Shown here: positions 34,599 through 43,225 of the stretch, piece after piece
How the letters are laid out: every line of letters begins with the position of its first letter
Numbering within the stretch: position 1 is the first letter of the stretch
From: JAGIBJ01 sp032119795
GTDB lineage: Bacteria; Actinomycetota; Thermoleophilia; Solirubrobacterales; Solirubrobacteraceae
Reading direction: 5' to 3'
Length of the DNA stretch: 64,000 nt
Assembly: GCA_032119795.1 (NCBI GenBank)
Contig: JAUMFO010000027.1
Location: forward strand, 11,714 to 75,713
Translations under genes and position numbers: made by a program
The notes under the pieces: model-generated
Databases searched by the model: none
What the model was told of the DNA's origin: nothing
Seen by the model: the letters and a program-made list of their open reading frames with translations, nothing else

Positions 34599-34718
34599 GG
34601 CCGTGCGTCGTGCGGTCGCAGAGGCGAACGCACGCGTCGACACTTCTGGATGCCAACGGTTTCTCGCCTGCCATCAGTGGGGTTGTCGGGGAGCTAGGAG
34701 CGATCTAGCTTCCACCCC

Positions 34719-36473
34719 ATGAACCTGCGCTCCGTTCCGTTGCCCCCACGGTGGATCCCGGTGCAGCTCGCCGTGGCCTGCACCGCGCTTGGCGCAGGAG
34801 CAGCCACGTCGGATGCTGCCGTCTACTGCGTGCCGAGCACCGCCGTCGCCGCCGACTGCACTGCCGCCAGCCCAACGCCACAGGACGCCGTCGCCCTCGC
34901 CGCCAACCAGACCCTCTCTCCCGGAGCCGACACCGTCCGGCTGGCTGCCGGCACCTATACCGCGCCGGTGTCGGCAGTCGGGAGCGCGGCGCCGACGACG
35001 ATCATCGGGGCCGGGCAGTCGCAGACGATCTTTGAGGGCGCGCCGGGCACCGATCTGGTCGCGCTGAGCGGCGACTTCAGGCTCCAAGACGTCACCGTCC
35101 GCGTGACCGGCGGCAATGGAAACGCCATCGATCTGGCGAGCGGCTCGCTCGAACGCGTGACCGTCGAGCGGACGGGCACCGGTTCGGGCAACGTGCTCCA
35201 GATCTCAGGGAGCGGACCGGACCAGGTCGGCGCGCGCGACGTCACCGTCACCACGACCACCGCCAACGACTACCCGGTGTACCTCTTCAACACCGGAGTC
35301 GTCGGGCTCGACGTCACATCGCTCCACGACGGCAGCTACACCGTCTTCGGGGCGTCGTTCCGCATGCAACGCTCGACCATTCGATCCGGCGCCGGGAATG
35401 CGGCCGTCTACGCCCAGGGCACCACGCTGATCGAGAGCAGCGTGATCCAGGCCGGGGGCACCGCCCCGTGGGGGATCTTTGCCATTTCCGGAGGGGCCAA
35501 CGTCGACGTCTCGGTGCGCGACTCAACGGTCATCAACCGCGGGACCGCCGGCGTCGCCGCGCTGGCCGCCCAGGACTACGTCGCCGGACGCGTCGTGAAC
35601 GTGGCCGCCAGCGGCATCGCCTCGACCGGCTTTGCAGCGCTTGGGTGCGCAGGGACCTCTGACGTCGGTCGCACCGCGACGATCACCGTCGCGCATTCGG
35701 TCGCGCCGTCGGCCACCGTCGGGCTCTGCCCTGCAGTCGGCGGCCTGACGAACACCGGCACCACGACCCCGACCGCCGGACCCGGGCTGGTGAGCGCCAC
35801 GCCAGCCTTCGTGAATCTCGCCGGCGGCGATCTGCGCCCCGTGCCCGGCGGCAACCTCATCGACGCTGGCGACCCCGCCACGCCGGTGGCGCCGCTCGGC
35901 GTCTTGGATCGCGCGGGCGCGGTCCGCGTCGTCGACGGCAACGCCGACGGGATCGCCCGCCGCGACGCCGGCGCCTTTGAGTGGCAGCTCCCCGTGCCGG
36001 AGACGCCCACGGTGCCCGAGACCCCGGCCGACCCAGGCAGCACCACCCCGCCAGCAGCTCCGCCCGCGCCAACCGCCCCCGGCTCGGGCGCTGGCCCCGG
36101 AACCCCGCCAGTCGTGACGCCCAAGGCACTGGTGACTGGCCTGAAGTTCCGCGGCACGCTGCGCCGCAGCAAGAAGGCGGCCAAGCGGCCGTTCGTCGTC
36201 GAGACCCGCGCGCCGAAGCGCAAGTCGGTCCCGCTGCTGACCATCAGGCTGGACGCGCCCTCGACGCTCACCTTCTCGCTCAGCCGCAAGGTCGGCAAGC
36301 GCTACAAGCCGCTCGCCGGAACGGCGACGGCCGACGCCAAGTCCAAGACGCTGCTCCTGCGGCCGACCGGCTCCTGGAACGGCAAGCGCCTCAAGCGCGG
36401 GAGCTACCGACTGGAGGTCGTCACGAGCCCCGGAGCCCCGGCAAAGACGATCAAGTTCAAGGTCGTGTCTTAG
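34719..36473 (+). CDS. Secreted beta-helix protein with choice-of-anchor-Q-type region
   Basis: 584 residues from ATG 34719. Signal peptide (PVQLAVACTALGAGAATSDA), then a pectate-lyase-like parallel beta-helix (about 35-400) with short repeating strands such as TIIGAGQSQTIFEG, FRLQDVTVRVTGGNGNAIDLAS and IESSVIQAGG. GGDLRPVPGGNLIDAGDPATP and RRDAGAFEWQ mark the choice-of-anchor-Q region often seen in secreted actinobacterial proteins. A Pro-rich linker and a basic C-terminal beta-sandwich (FRGTLRRSKKAAKRPFVVE, SYRLEVVTSPGAPAKTIKF) follow. Probably a cell-surface carbohydrate-binding or adhesive protein. Its stop codon overlaps the end of the UBP remnant on the other strand. Confidence 0.75.
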   Translation: MNLRSVPLPPRWIPVQLAVACTALGAGAATSDAAVYCVPSTAVAADCTAASPTPQDAVALAANQTLSPGADTVRLAAGTYTAPVSAVGSAAPTTIIGAGQSQTIFEGAPGTDLVALSGDFRLQDVTVRVTGGNGNAIDLASGSLERVTVERTGTGSGNVLQISGSGPDQVGARDVTVTTTTANDYPVYLFNTGVVGLDVTSLHDGSYTVFGASFRMQRSTIRSGAGNAAVYAQGTTLIESSVIQAGGTAPWGIFAISGGANVDVSVRDSTVINRGTAGVAALAAQDYVAGRVVNVAASGIASTGFAALGCAGTSDVGRTATITVAHSVAPSATVGLCPAVGGLTNTGTTTPTAGPGLVSATPAFVNLAGGDLRPVPGGNLIDAGDPATPVAPLGVLDRAGAVRVVDGNADGIARRDAGAFEWQLPVPETPTVPETPADPGSTTPPAAPPAPTAPGSGAGPGTPPVVTPKALVTGLKFRGTLRRSKKAAKRPFVVETRAPKRKSVPLLTIRLDAPSTLTFSLSRKVGKRYKPLAGTATADAKSKTLLLRPTGSWNGKRLKRGSYRLEVVTSPGAPAKTIKFKVVS

Positions 36474-36631
36474 CCCAGCGGCGAGGGCGGGATCTGCGTC
36501 TCGCCGGTGACGGCGGGGATGCGCATGCCGACCTCGTCGACGAAGCACCACGACCAGTCCTCGCCGGGCTCGAGCGAGCGGAGGATCGAGTGCTCCGCCG
36601 CCTCGAAGTGCGCGGTGGCGTGGTGGGCGGC
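36470..36631 (-). pseudogene. Truncated UBP-type zinc-finger gene remnant
   Basis: The minus-strand frame downstream of the histidine kinase reads HHATAHFEAAEHSILRSLEP and GEDWSWCFVDEVGMRIP before a TAA. This is the C-terminal half of the small UBP-type zinc-finger proteins that commonly accompany this kinase and the fused regulator/reductase. The N-terminal half with the CxxC zinc ligands is missing, no start codon is available, and the fragment begins right at the kinase stop codon. I read it as the product of a deletion. A frameshifted intact gene is unlikely, because the kinase sequence fills the upstream region. Confidence 0.65.
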
Positions 36632-36632
36632 G

Positions 36633-38150
36633 TCAGTCGATGGTGGTGTTGGCCGGCGGCGGGTCGTTCGCCGTCGGCGAGCCGGCGTACGGCAGCCAGA
36701 CGCTGAACGTCGTGTGCCCCGGCTCGGACTCCACGATCAGGCTCCCGCCGTGGCGGTCCTCGACGATGCTGTGCGCCGTCGAGAGCCCCAGGCCCGTGCC
36801 CTTGCCGACGTCCTTCGTGGTGAAGAAGCTCTCGAACACGCGCCCGGCGACCTCGGGCGGCATGCCGGGGCCGTCGTCGGTGAACTCGATGAGCGCGCAG
36901 CCGCGATCCGAGCGGGTCTTGATCGTGATGGTGCCGGTGTCGCCGAGGGCGTCGACGGCGTTGTCGATCAGGTTCGTCCAGACCTGCGTGAGCTCGGGCC
37001 CGCGCGCCATCAGCTTCGGCAGCGCGCGGTCGTAGTCGCGGACGATCTCGATGTGGGTTGCCTTGAGCTTGTGGCCGAGCACCTTGATCGTCGTCTCGAT
37101 GCCCTCGTGCAGGTCGAGCTCCTGCATCTCGCCGCGGTCCATGTAGGTGTAGGACTTCACCGCGCCGACGAGATCGGTCATGCGGCGCGTGGACTCCTTG
37201 AGTTCCTCCGCGAGCCCGCCGGCGGTGGACGACGCGGCGACCCATTCGACCACCGCGCAGACGACCTTTGGCGAGCCGGCAGCGGCCTCACTCACGCGTG
37301 CCACCCACGCGGCATCGGCGCCTACCGAGGCAAGCGGCTCGGCGAGCCTCCACGCTTCGGCGACGCCAGCCTCCTCGAGGGCATCGAGCACGTCGTCCTC
37401 GGCGTCAGCGGCGTCGAGCGCATCAAGTGCGGTGCGGCCGCTCGCGCCGTCCATGATCTCGTCGTGCATCGCCAGGAGCGTCCGGGCTTGCTCCAGACTG
37501 ACCCCCGCTTCGATGAACTTGCGCAGCGTGTGGTTGAGCGTCTCCAGCGCCTCGGCCATCTGCGAGGCGGCGCGCTGGGCGGCTGCGGCGGGGTTGTTCA
37601 GCTCATGAGCCAGCCCGGCGGCCATCGTGCCGAGCGACGCGAGCCGCTCGCGGTTCTGCTCGACGGCCGAGATCTTCGTCATCACCGGCGCGACGGTCTC
37701 CATTACCCGCCGGTGCACGAGCGGCTGCGCCATGGCGAGCTCGCGGAAGTCCGAGGCGCCGATCGCCGCCAGGCGGCAGTGCGTCTCGGCCTGGATCCGC
37801 GCGCCCGTGGGCGTCCCGGTGAGCGTCGCGATGGCGCCCATCCAGGTGGGCGCGTGCTGCCGGCCGGCTGGTTCAACGCGGTCGCCCCGGACGATGAGGT
37901 TGCGGGCCGTGCCGCTCAGCAGCAGCTGCACGCCCTGGTCGGCCGCGTTGTCTTCGGCGATCTGCTCGCCGGGGAACGCCTCGTAGGTCAGCGTCGCTTC
38001 GAGCCACTGCTGGAGTTCGTCGTCGGTGAGCCCCTCGAACAGGTCGATGGCCCGCAGCTCGTCGAGCGTGACGGGTGCCGTGCCCATCTCGCCCGCGTCC
38101 TGCCAGGCCACGCGCTCACCGCCTGCCCCCTGCCCGGCCGGTGTGCTCAT
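36633..38150 (-). CDS. Sensor histidine kinase with N-terminal cyclic-nucleotide-binding-like domain
   Basis: 505 residues from ATG 38150, overlapping the preceding gene by ATGA. Residues about 30-150 form a cNMP-binding-like beta-roll (LFEGLTDDELQQWLEA, FPGEQIAEDNAADQGVQLLLSG). The H-box is GLAHELNNPAAAAQRAA and the N-box LIDNAVDAL. The G-boxes are DDGPGMPPE and GTGLGLSTAHSIVED. No membrane helix, so it is a soluble kinase. In related genomes it works with the fused regulator/thioredoxin-reductase-like protein encoded just upstream, and with a UBP zinc-finger protein, here decayed. Confidence 0.9.
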   Translation of the reverse strand: MSTPAGQGAGGERVAWQDAGEMGTAPVTLDELRAIDLFEGLTDDELQQWLEATLTYEAFPGEQIAEDNAADQGVQLLLSGTARNLIVRGDRVEPAGRQHAPTWMGAIATLTGTPTGARIQAETHCRLAAIGASDFRELAMAQPLVHRRVMETVAPVMTKISAVEQNRERLASLGTMAAGLAHELNNPAAAAQRAASQMAEALETLNHTLRKFIEAGVSLEQARTLLAMHDEIMDGASGRTALDALDAADAEDDVLDALEEAGVAEAWRLAEPLASVGADAAWVARVSEAAAGSPKVVCAVVEWVAASSTAGGLAEELKESTRRMTDLVGAVKSYTYMDRGEMQELDLHEGIETTIKVLGHKLKATHIEIVRDYDRALPKLMARGPELTQVWTNLIDNAVDALGDTGTITIKTRSDRGCALIEFTDDGPGMPPEVAGRVFESFFTTKDVGKGTGLGLSTAHSIVEDRHGGSLIVESEPGHTTFSVWLPYAGSPTANDPPPANTTID

Positions 38151-39805
38151 CCGTCGACCAGGTACTGGTGGACGAACGAGACGACCATCGAGCCCTCGCC
38201 GACGGCGCTGGCGACGCGCTTCATCGAGCGGCTGCGTACGTCGCCGGCGACGAAGACGCCCGGGACGCTCGTCTCCAGCAAGTGCGGATCGCGCGCGAGC
38301 GGCCAGCCGTCGCCAGCGACGTCTGGGCCGGCGAGGATGAAACCGCGGTCGTCACGCCGGACGACGCCGTCGAGCCAGTCGGTGCGGGGCTGGGCGCCGA
38401 TGAACACGAAGCACGCGTCGGCGCAGAGCGAGGCCGGCCCGTCGGGACCCTCGACCGTCAGCGACGCCAGGTGGTCGTCTTCGGCGTGCGCCTCGGTGGC
38501 TCGCGTGTTCGTGCGGACCTCGACGTTGGGCAGGGCGTCGATCTGCTCGATCAAATAGTGCGACATCGACTTCGCGAGGCTGTCTCCGCGCACGAGCATC
38601 GTGACCTTGCGCGCGAACCGCGAGAAGTAGACGACCGACTGGCCGGCGGAGTTCGCGCCGCCGATGATCACGACCTCCTGATTGCTGCAGGCGCGGGCCT
38701 CGGTCATAGCCGCGCCGTAATAAATGCCTTTGCCGGTGAGCTCGTCGAAGCCGGGGTCGGTCAGCTGGCGGTAGGAGACGCCGGAGGCGACGAGCACGCA
38801 GTTCGCGCTGAGCGTGCGGCCATCGGCGAGCTTCACGATCCGGCCGGAGCCTTCGACGTCGAGCGCGACGGCGTCCTGCACCGTGAGCAGCTCGGCGCCG
38901 AGGCGGCGGGCTTGATCGGTGGCGCGGCGGGCGAGGTCGGAGCCCGAGAGGCCCGTCGGGAAGCCGAGGTAGTTCTCGATGCGGCTCGACTGGCCCGCTT
39001 GGCCGCCGGGCGCTTCACGCTCGACGACGACCGTCCGCAGGCCCTCGGAGGCGCCGTAGACGGCGCCGGCGAGGCCGGCTGGGCCGGCGCCGATCACGAC
39101 GAGGTCGTAGTGCTCGTGGGCGGCCTGCCCGGAGACGCCGAGTTTGGCGGCGAGTTCGGCGACCGTCGGGCGCTCCAGCACCGAGCCGTCTTCGAGCAGC
39201 GCGACGGGGAGGCGTTCGTCGCTGACGCCGATCACCGTGAGGAGCTCGCGGGCTTCGCCGTCGCGTTCGACGTCGAGCCAGCGCGCGGGCACGCGGTTAC
39301 GGGCCAGGAAGTCCCGCAGGTCATGCGACTCCTTGCTGAAGCGGTGGCCGATCACGCGGGTGCCGCCGGAGTCCAGCGAGGCGCCCGATTCCCACGTGGT
39401 GAGGAGGTCCTGGATCACGGGGTAGAGCTGCTCCTCCGGCGGGTCCCAGGGCTTGAGGAGGTAGTAATCGAGCGCCGCGTCGTTGATCGCCGAGATCGCG
39501 GCCTCGGTGTCGGCATACGCCGTGAGCAGCACGCGTTTGGCGTCCGGCACGATCTCGCGGGCTTTCGTCAGGTACTCGGTGCCGGGCATGCCGGGCATGC
39601 GCTGGTCTGCGATCAGCAGCGCCACCTGGTCGCCGCGCGTGCGCAGCTCGGTCAGCAGCTCAAGGGCCTCAGGCCCCGAGTTGGCTCGGACAATTCGGTA
39701 GTGCTCGCCAAAGCCTCGGCGCAGGTCGCGGGCGACAGCAGCCAGCACAGCCGGCTCGTCGTCGACGGCCACAATCGCAGGGCGGCGCTGATCAGGGGCG
39801 GTCAT
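38147..39805 (-). CDS. Fused response regulator / thioredoxin-reductase-like FAD protein
   Basis: 552 residues from ATG 39805. N-terminal receiver domain (about 8-135): acidic pair in VAVDDE, phospho-acceptor Asp in LIADQRMPG, Thr in LLTAY and Lys in LLKPW. The C-terminal FAD/NAD(P) reductase (about 230-552) has LVVIGAGPAGLAGAVYGASEG, VVIIGGANSAGQSVVYF and VFVAGDVRSRSMKRVASAVGEG. The redox CxxC of true thioredoxin reductases is absent (GIYYGAAMTEARAC at that place), a known property of this fusion family. It probably senses or signals redox state through the adjacent kinase. First gene of the pair; stop overlaps the kinase start. Confidence 0.9.
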   Translation of the reverse strand: MTAPDQRRPAIVAVDDEPAVLAAVARDLRRGFGEHYRIVRANSGPEALELLTELRTRGDQVALLIADQRMPGMPGTEYLTKAREIVPDAKRVLLTAYADTEAAISAINDAALDYYLLKPWDPPEEQLYPVIQDLLTTWESGASLDSGGTRVIGHRFSKESHDLRDFLARNRVPARWLDVERDGEARELLTVIGVSDERLPVALLEDGSVLERPTVAELAAKLGVSGQAAHEHYDLVVIGAGPAGLAGAVYGASEGLRTVVVEREAPGGQAGQSSRIENYLGFPTGLSGSDLARRATDQARRLGAELLTVQDAVALDVEGSGRIVKLADGRTLSANCVLVASGVSYRQLTDPGFDELTGKGIYYGAAMTEARACSNQEVVIIGGANSAGQSVVYFSRFARKVTMLVRGDSLAKSMSHYLIEQIDALPNVEVRTNTRATEAHAEDDHLASLTVEGPDGPASLCADACFVFIGAQPRTDWLDGVVRRDDRGFILAGPDVAGDGWPLARDPHLLETSVPGVFVAGDVRSRSMKRVASAVGEGSMVVSFVHQYLVDG

Positions 39806-40115
39806 CGGCGCTCACGATAGGGGCTGGGGGCGGGTGGTGGTAAGGGTCGGTTGCGGCGACGAGTCACTTGCCACCGGGCCTCGGCTGCAACGCGAGTCGT
39901 GTCCGCGCCAATGTCACGCCGTCGGGCGTTTGCGGACACCGCGCGCAGCCCTCTCGACGACCGATCAGATCTCCAGGGCAATGCGGACGTCGACGAGCTC
40001 GAGGCCGCATCGGCGGTACTGCCTGCCCCGTGGACTTCACCATGAAGCCGTTCCGCGACTAACGAGCCGTCCGGCAGAGGATCGGTTGTCGGGGCGCGCA
40101 CGGTGCGTGGAGGAA
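39806..40115. other. Intergenic stretch, nothing identified
   Basis: 310 bp upstream of the fused regulator and downstream of a small hypothetical gene. It must hold the regulator's promoter, but I see no convincing -35/-10 pair, palindrome or hairpin. Confidence 0.4.
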
Positions 40116-40463
40116 CTAAGAGAACCTCGCGACCGAACTGAGCCAGTCGTCCCACTGGGCCGGGTCGGCGGTCTGATCGTCTTCGATTCCATCCCAAGTC
40201 ATCCAGCTAACGAGCTCGGAAAGGTCCGGGAACTCCGACTGCGATGCCGACCTCTTCGGGACGCGCTCCTCAAGAAACGCACGGAGCGCGTCGAACGCCC
40301 TCCGCTCATCCGGGGCGCGTCCGGCCAGCTCGATCAGGCGGTCGAAAGCGGCAGCGTCCTCCGCCAGACTCCGACGTGCATCGATAACCGACGATTCCGC
40401 ACCGCGACCAATGAACTGATCAAGGAACTCCACGGCTCCAGACAACACCTCGGCATCAGTCAC
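40116..40463 (-). CDS. Small acidic protein of unknown function
   Basis: 115 residues from GTG 40463. Acidic, helical N-terminal part (VLSGAVEFLDQFIGRGAESS, SLAEDAAAFDRLIELAGR), then a Trp-rich acidic C-terminus (LVSWMTWDGIEDDQ, AQWDDWLSSVARFS). Size and acidity recall immunity or antitoxin proteins, but no toxin gene adjoins it, so I do not assign that role. Codon use is less GC3-rich than the neighbours, in line with the accessory character of the 40-47 kb stretch. Confidence 0.5.
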   Translation of the reverse strand: MTDAEVLSGAVEFLDQFIGRGAESSVIDARRSLAEDAAAFDRLIELAGRAPDERRAFDALRAFLEERVPKRSASQSEFPDLSELVSWMTWDGIEDDQTADPAQWDDWLSSVARFS

Positions 40464-40699
40464 GAGCCCAGCCTAAGCGCCCGGCGACGGACCGTCCGCG
40501 AGACGATCGGAAAGCGAGACTCCAAATAGCGGCGCGAGAACGCAGCCATCTAGCGATCAACTCCACACCGCTTCGAAAGCTGTGGATGTGATCGCTCGTT
40601 GGCCGGTCCCACGTTCCAGGACCCGCGGCCGACGCCTAGCGAGACGTTGATTTCGGACACGGGTTATGGACGCCACGACGAGGTCTTCACAGGCCTGAG

Positions 40700-40727
40700 C
40701 TGCGGCGACGTTCGTTCGTCGCCGCAG
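40700..40727 (-). terminator. Terminator hairpin after the secreted 209-aa protein gene
   Basis: CTGCGGCGAC (40700-40709), loop GTTCGTTC, GTCGCCGCAG (40718-40727), 9 bp beyond the stop codon at 40737 in the direction of transcription. Confidence 0.65.
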
Positions 40728-40736
40728 CGGTTGGTC

Positions 40737-41366
40737 CTACTCGAAGTCTGCGCTGAGCGGCTGACGGACCGTCTCACCGTTCGCGGTGACCCACGAAACC
40801 TCCGTGATCGCTGACTGGCCGGGCAGCGTGGCGACGGCAATGTTGCGGCCGGGGATGGCGCCCGCAGTCTGTCCATCAGCATTCTTCGCGCTGAAGGAGC
40901 TGATGCCGTCAGGCGTCAGCGCGGTCACCGAGGTTGACTTCGCGTCGCGGGTGAGCGTGAACATTGCCTTGTCGGGGTCTGGCTCGCCGATGCAGCTCAC
41001 GCTGGCGTTGAGCGTGGCTCCGGCCAGTCTTGGAGTAATGCATACGGTTTTGCCGTCCGTGCCAAGGCCGACATCGACGACGACCTTGGCAGTTTCGACC
41101 CTGTAGGCGCGAACGATCTGCGGGAACGCCTTGAGGTCGGCCCCGGCGGGCAAAGCAAAGCTTGCCTTCGCGGGAGAGTCCAAGGCGGCGGACCCCAACC
41201 CGGCGAAAGTCGCCGTTGGATTGGCCGCCGCCGTGGCGGGATTTGCGCCCGTCGTGAGGACGGCTGCGCCGCCGGCACAGAGCCCGCCGAGGGCGAGGAC
41301 TGCGACCGAGGCGCGCTTCGCGTGAACCCCGGACAGAGAATTGGTGAATGTAGTGCGAATGCTCAT
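40737..41366 (-). CDS. Secreted or membrane-anchored protein sharing a C-terminal domain with the anti-sigma-like protein
   Basis: 209 residues from ATG 41366. A hydrophobic N-terminal segment (ASVAVLALGGLCAGGAAVLTTGANPATAA) acts as a signal or anchor. The rest is a beta-rich domain. Its end, GRNIAVATLPGQSAITEVSWVTANGE, aligns with DDNIAVAVLPEGGVAGLGWTTPDGR of the 41970-42677 protein, so the two share a domain and probably an ancestor. Function unknown; it may be a target or accessory of the same sigma-factor system. A hairpin terminates it. Confidence 0.65.
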   Translation of the reverse strand: MSIRTTFTNSLSGVHAKRASVAVLALGGLCAGGAAVLTTGANPATAAANPTATFAGLGSAALDSPAKASFALPAGADLKAFPQIVRAYRVETAKVVVDVGLGTDGKTVCITPRLAGATLNASVSCIGEPDPDKAMFTLTRDAKSTSVTALTPDGISSFSAKNADGQTAGAIPGRNIAVATLPGQSAITEVSWVTANGETVRQPLSADFE

Positions 41367-41382
41367 GTCAGTGACCAGTGGG

Positions 41383-41784
41383 CTAGGTGGTGGCGTAGCC
41401 GCTAAGCGCGTTCGAGCCGTTGTAGCCACTCCACGAGACGTATGCCCGCGAGTCAGGCGTGGTCGATGTGTGGAGAGTGAAGTGGTTCGACCCGCTACCG
41501 AGGCAATGGCCGCTCTGACTCGATCGCAGGTTGCCGGCCAACGTGACTGCCTTGGCGCAGATTTCGGGCAGGCCCCCTGATGGGCCCGTGACCTGAACTC
41601 CGTACCAGGGATTGTAGGTCGTTCCCTGGTTGTCGTAACAACGGACATCGTTCGAGACCGGGTTGCACGCCTTCGGGCTTGAACTTGGATTCCACTGATG
41701 GCTGTACGCACTGGCACCCGATGCGCAGCAAAGACTCGCCGCAAGGGCGACAAATGACACCCTCGTAAACTTCAAAGCACTCAT
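41383..41784 (-). CDS. Small secreted protein of unknown function
   Basis: 133 residues from ATG 41784, with GGGAG about 7 bp upstream. Signal peptide (VSFVALAASLCCASGASA). The mature part is small, aromatic- and Cys-containing (YSHQWNPSSSPKACNP, VRCYDNQGTTYNPWYGVQ, EICAKAVTLAGN, SGHCLGSG); four cysteines after the signal suggest two disulfides. No family recognised. Ends 17 bp before the start of the 209-aa protein gene, so the two are likely co-transcribed. Confidence 0.65.
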   Translation of the reverse strand: MSALKFTRVSFVALAASLCCASGASAYSHQWNPSSSPKACNPVSNDVRCYDNQGTTYNPWYGVQVTGPSGGLPEICAKAVTLAGNLRSSQSGHCLGSGSNHFTLHTSTTPDSRAYVSWSGYNGSNALSGYATT

Positions 41785-41969
41785 ACTCGCTCTCCCATGA
41801 TTCGCACGCGGCGGCGCCACGTGCGCCGAGAACGTATCGCACGAACCTATACATATGGAGTGGGATCTAGATGTAGCGTTAACGCGCCATATGTTGTCAC
41901 GTGATAGGTCGATAAACGTACGCGCAGCGGGAACCGCTCTGTGCGACTCATGCGCATTTGGTCGAAGTG

Positions 41970-42677
41970 TTATCTCGATGTGATCCGGGCTTGCTCCCCG
42001 GGCGTTTGGATGAAGCTGCGGCCGTCCGGGGTCGTCCAGCCAAGACCCGCGACACCGCCCTCGGGTAGCACTGCGACCGCGATGTTGTCGTCGATCTGGG
42101 CGACAATCTCCTCGCCGCTCGTGCTGGTTACGACGACCCTTGAGGTGCCGTCAGGAACGATGGCCATCAGGTAGGTGCGTGACCCCGCGATTCCAGAGGA
42201 GAAGGGGATCGCGTCGGCCGGGATAGGCAAGGCGACGCAGTCCAGACCGGTTAGTCGCGTGACTCCCGCGCTATGCCCCGAGAAACACAACTGCTGGCCG
42301 TCGGTTGCAACGTCCACCTGGATCCCGTCGCGCGTCGTCGTTAGGCCTCGGACCTGACTTCCCTGTAGGGGTCGGCGAGCCTGGCCGCCACCGTCGGATC
42401 CGAACCGGTCCAGGATTCCAAGAACGCTCGACACGGCGGGCGCGTCGGGTCGGGACCTGGAGTCCAGCGAGTTCGTTGTGGTCGTGACCACAACGGCAGC
42501 GGTAGCAGTTCCGACGAAAGCGGTCGCAATCAGTGCGATAGGCAGCGGCTTTGCGACGAGGCGACTGGAACGCGAACGCCAGGTGGGCCGTGGGGGGGTG
42601 CTTTGCAGGTGCGTGGCGGCTTCGTGAAGCTGGACGCGAATTCGCTCGAGTGGCGGCGGAAGTGGCGTTTCGGGCAT
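41970..42677 (-). CDS. Single-pass membrane protein, probable anti-sigma factor partner
   Basis: 235 residues from ATG 42677, which overlaps the sigma-factor stop by ATGA. A short cytoplasmic N-terminus (about 45 residues, basic end) precedes one membrane helix (PLPIALIATAFVGTATAAVVVTTT) and an extracytoplasmic beta-rich domain ending in DDNIAVAVLPEGGVAGLGWTTPDGR. The position after an ECF sigma gene and the topology fit an anti-sigma factor. However, the typical zinc-binding HxxxCxxC anti-sigma domain is not present in the short N-terminus, so the call rests on context. Confidence 0.6.
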   Translation of the reverse strand: MPETPLPPPLERIRVQLHEAATHLQSTPPRPTWRSRSSRLVAKPLPIALIATAFVGTATAAVVVTTTTNSLDSRSRPDAPAVSSVLGILDRFGSDGGGQARRPLQGSQVRGLTTTRDGIQVDVATDGQQLCFSGHSAGVTRLTGLDCVALPIPADAIPFSSGIAGSRTYLMAIVPDGTSRVVVTSTSGEEIVAQIDDNIAVAVLPEGGVAGLGWTTPDGRSFIQTPGEQARITSR

Positions 42678-43225
42678 CAGATCTGTGCCTCCGCTAGGTA
42701 GGTTCGAAGGTTCTGCAGGCCACGGTGGACCCTTTGGCGCGCGGCCTGTTCGCTACAGCCGCTCTGGCGCGCGATTACGATGTATGGCTCGTCGAACAGG
42801 ACTCGACGGCGCACGGCGTGACTCTGTTCACTGGGCAGCTGGCTCAGGGCAGCATCAATCGAAAGCTCGACGTGTCGATCGACGGCGTCAAGCTCCTCGT
42901 CGGTGACCGAGATGCGCTCCATCCCGAGGCGACGGCGAGCGCCATCAGCGACTCGTTCCCTGCGGGCCTCATCTGCCAGCAGGTTACGGGCGATCCCGAG
43001 CAACCACGCGACGACTGGTCCACGCCGCGCCACGTACTGCCCACGCGCTGCGAGTGCCCGCGCGAACGTCTCCGCTACGGCGTCGATGGCGTTCTCTCGG
43101 TGACGCACTCGGCGCATGACGAACGCGGTCACGATGTCAACGTGACGCAGATAGAGAGCTTCGAAGTCGGCCGGATCACCGCTGGCCAGCAGTTGCGCAT
43201 CGGTTGGAGAGAGTTCGCCCATCAT
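42677..43225 (-). CDS. ECF-type RNA polymerase sigma factor
   Basis: 182 residues from ATG 43225 with AGAGG upstream (TTG 43228 and ATG 43222 adjoin). Region 2: FEALYLRHVDIVTAFVMRRV, AIDAVAETFARAL and GPVVAWLLGIARNLLADEARR. Region 4: AALSQLPSEQSHAVRRRVLF, EPYIVIARQSGCSEQAARQRVHRGLQNL. It redirects RNA polymerase in response to an extracytoplasmic signal, presumably relayed by the overlapping membrane protein. The 531-bp region upstream, shared with a divergent gene, should carry its promoter. Confidence 0.9.
   Translation of the reverse strand: MMGELSPTDAQLLASGDPADFEALYLRHVDIVTAFVMRRVRHRENAIDAVAETFARALAARGQYVARRGPVVAWLLGIARNLLADEARRERVADGARRRLGMERISVTDEELDAVDRHVELSIDAALSQLPSEQSHAVRRRVLFDEPYIVIARQSGCSEQAARQRVHRGLQNLRTYLAEAQI

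Noticed and set aside
38147..39805. Broken thioredoxin reductase because the CxxC is absent
   Set aside because: Loss of CxxC is typical of this response-regulator fusion family; FAD and NAD(P) sites are intact.
40116..40463. Antitoxin or immunity protein
   Set aside because: Only size and acidity point that way; no toxin-like gene is adjacent.
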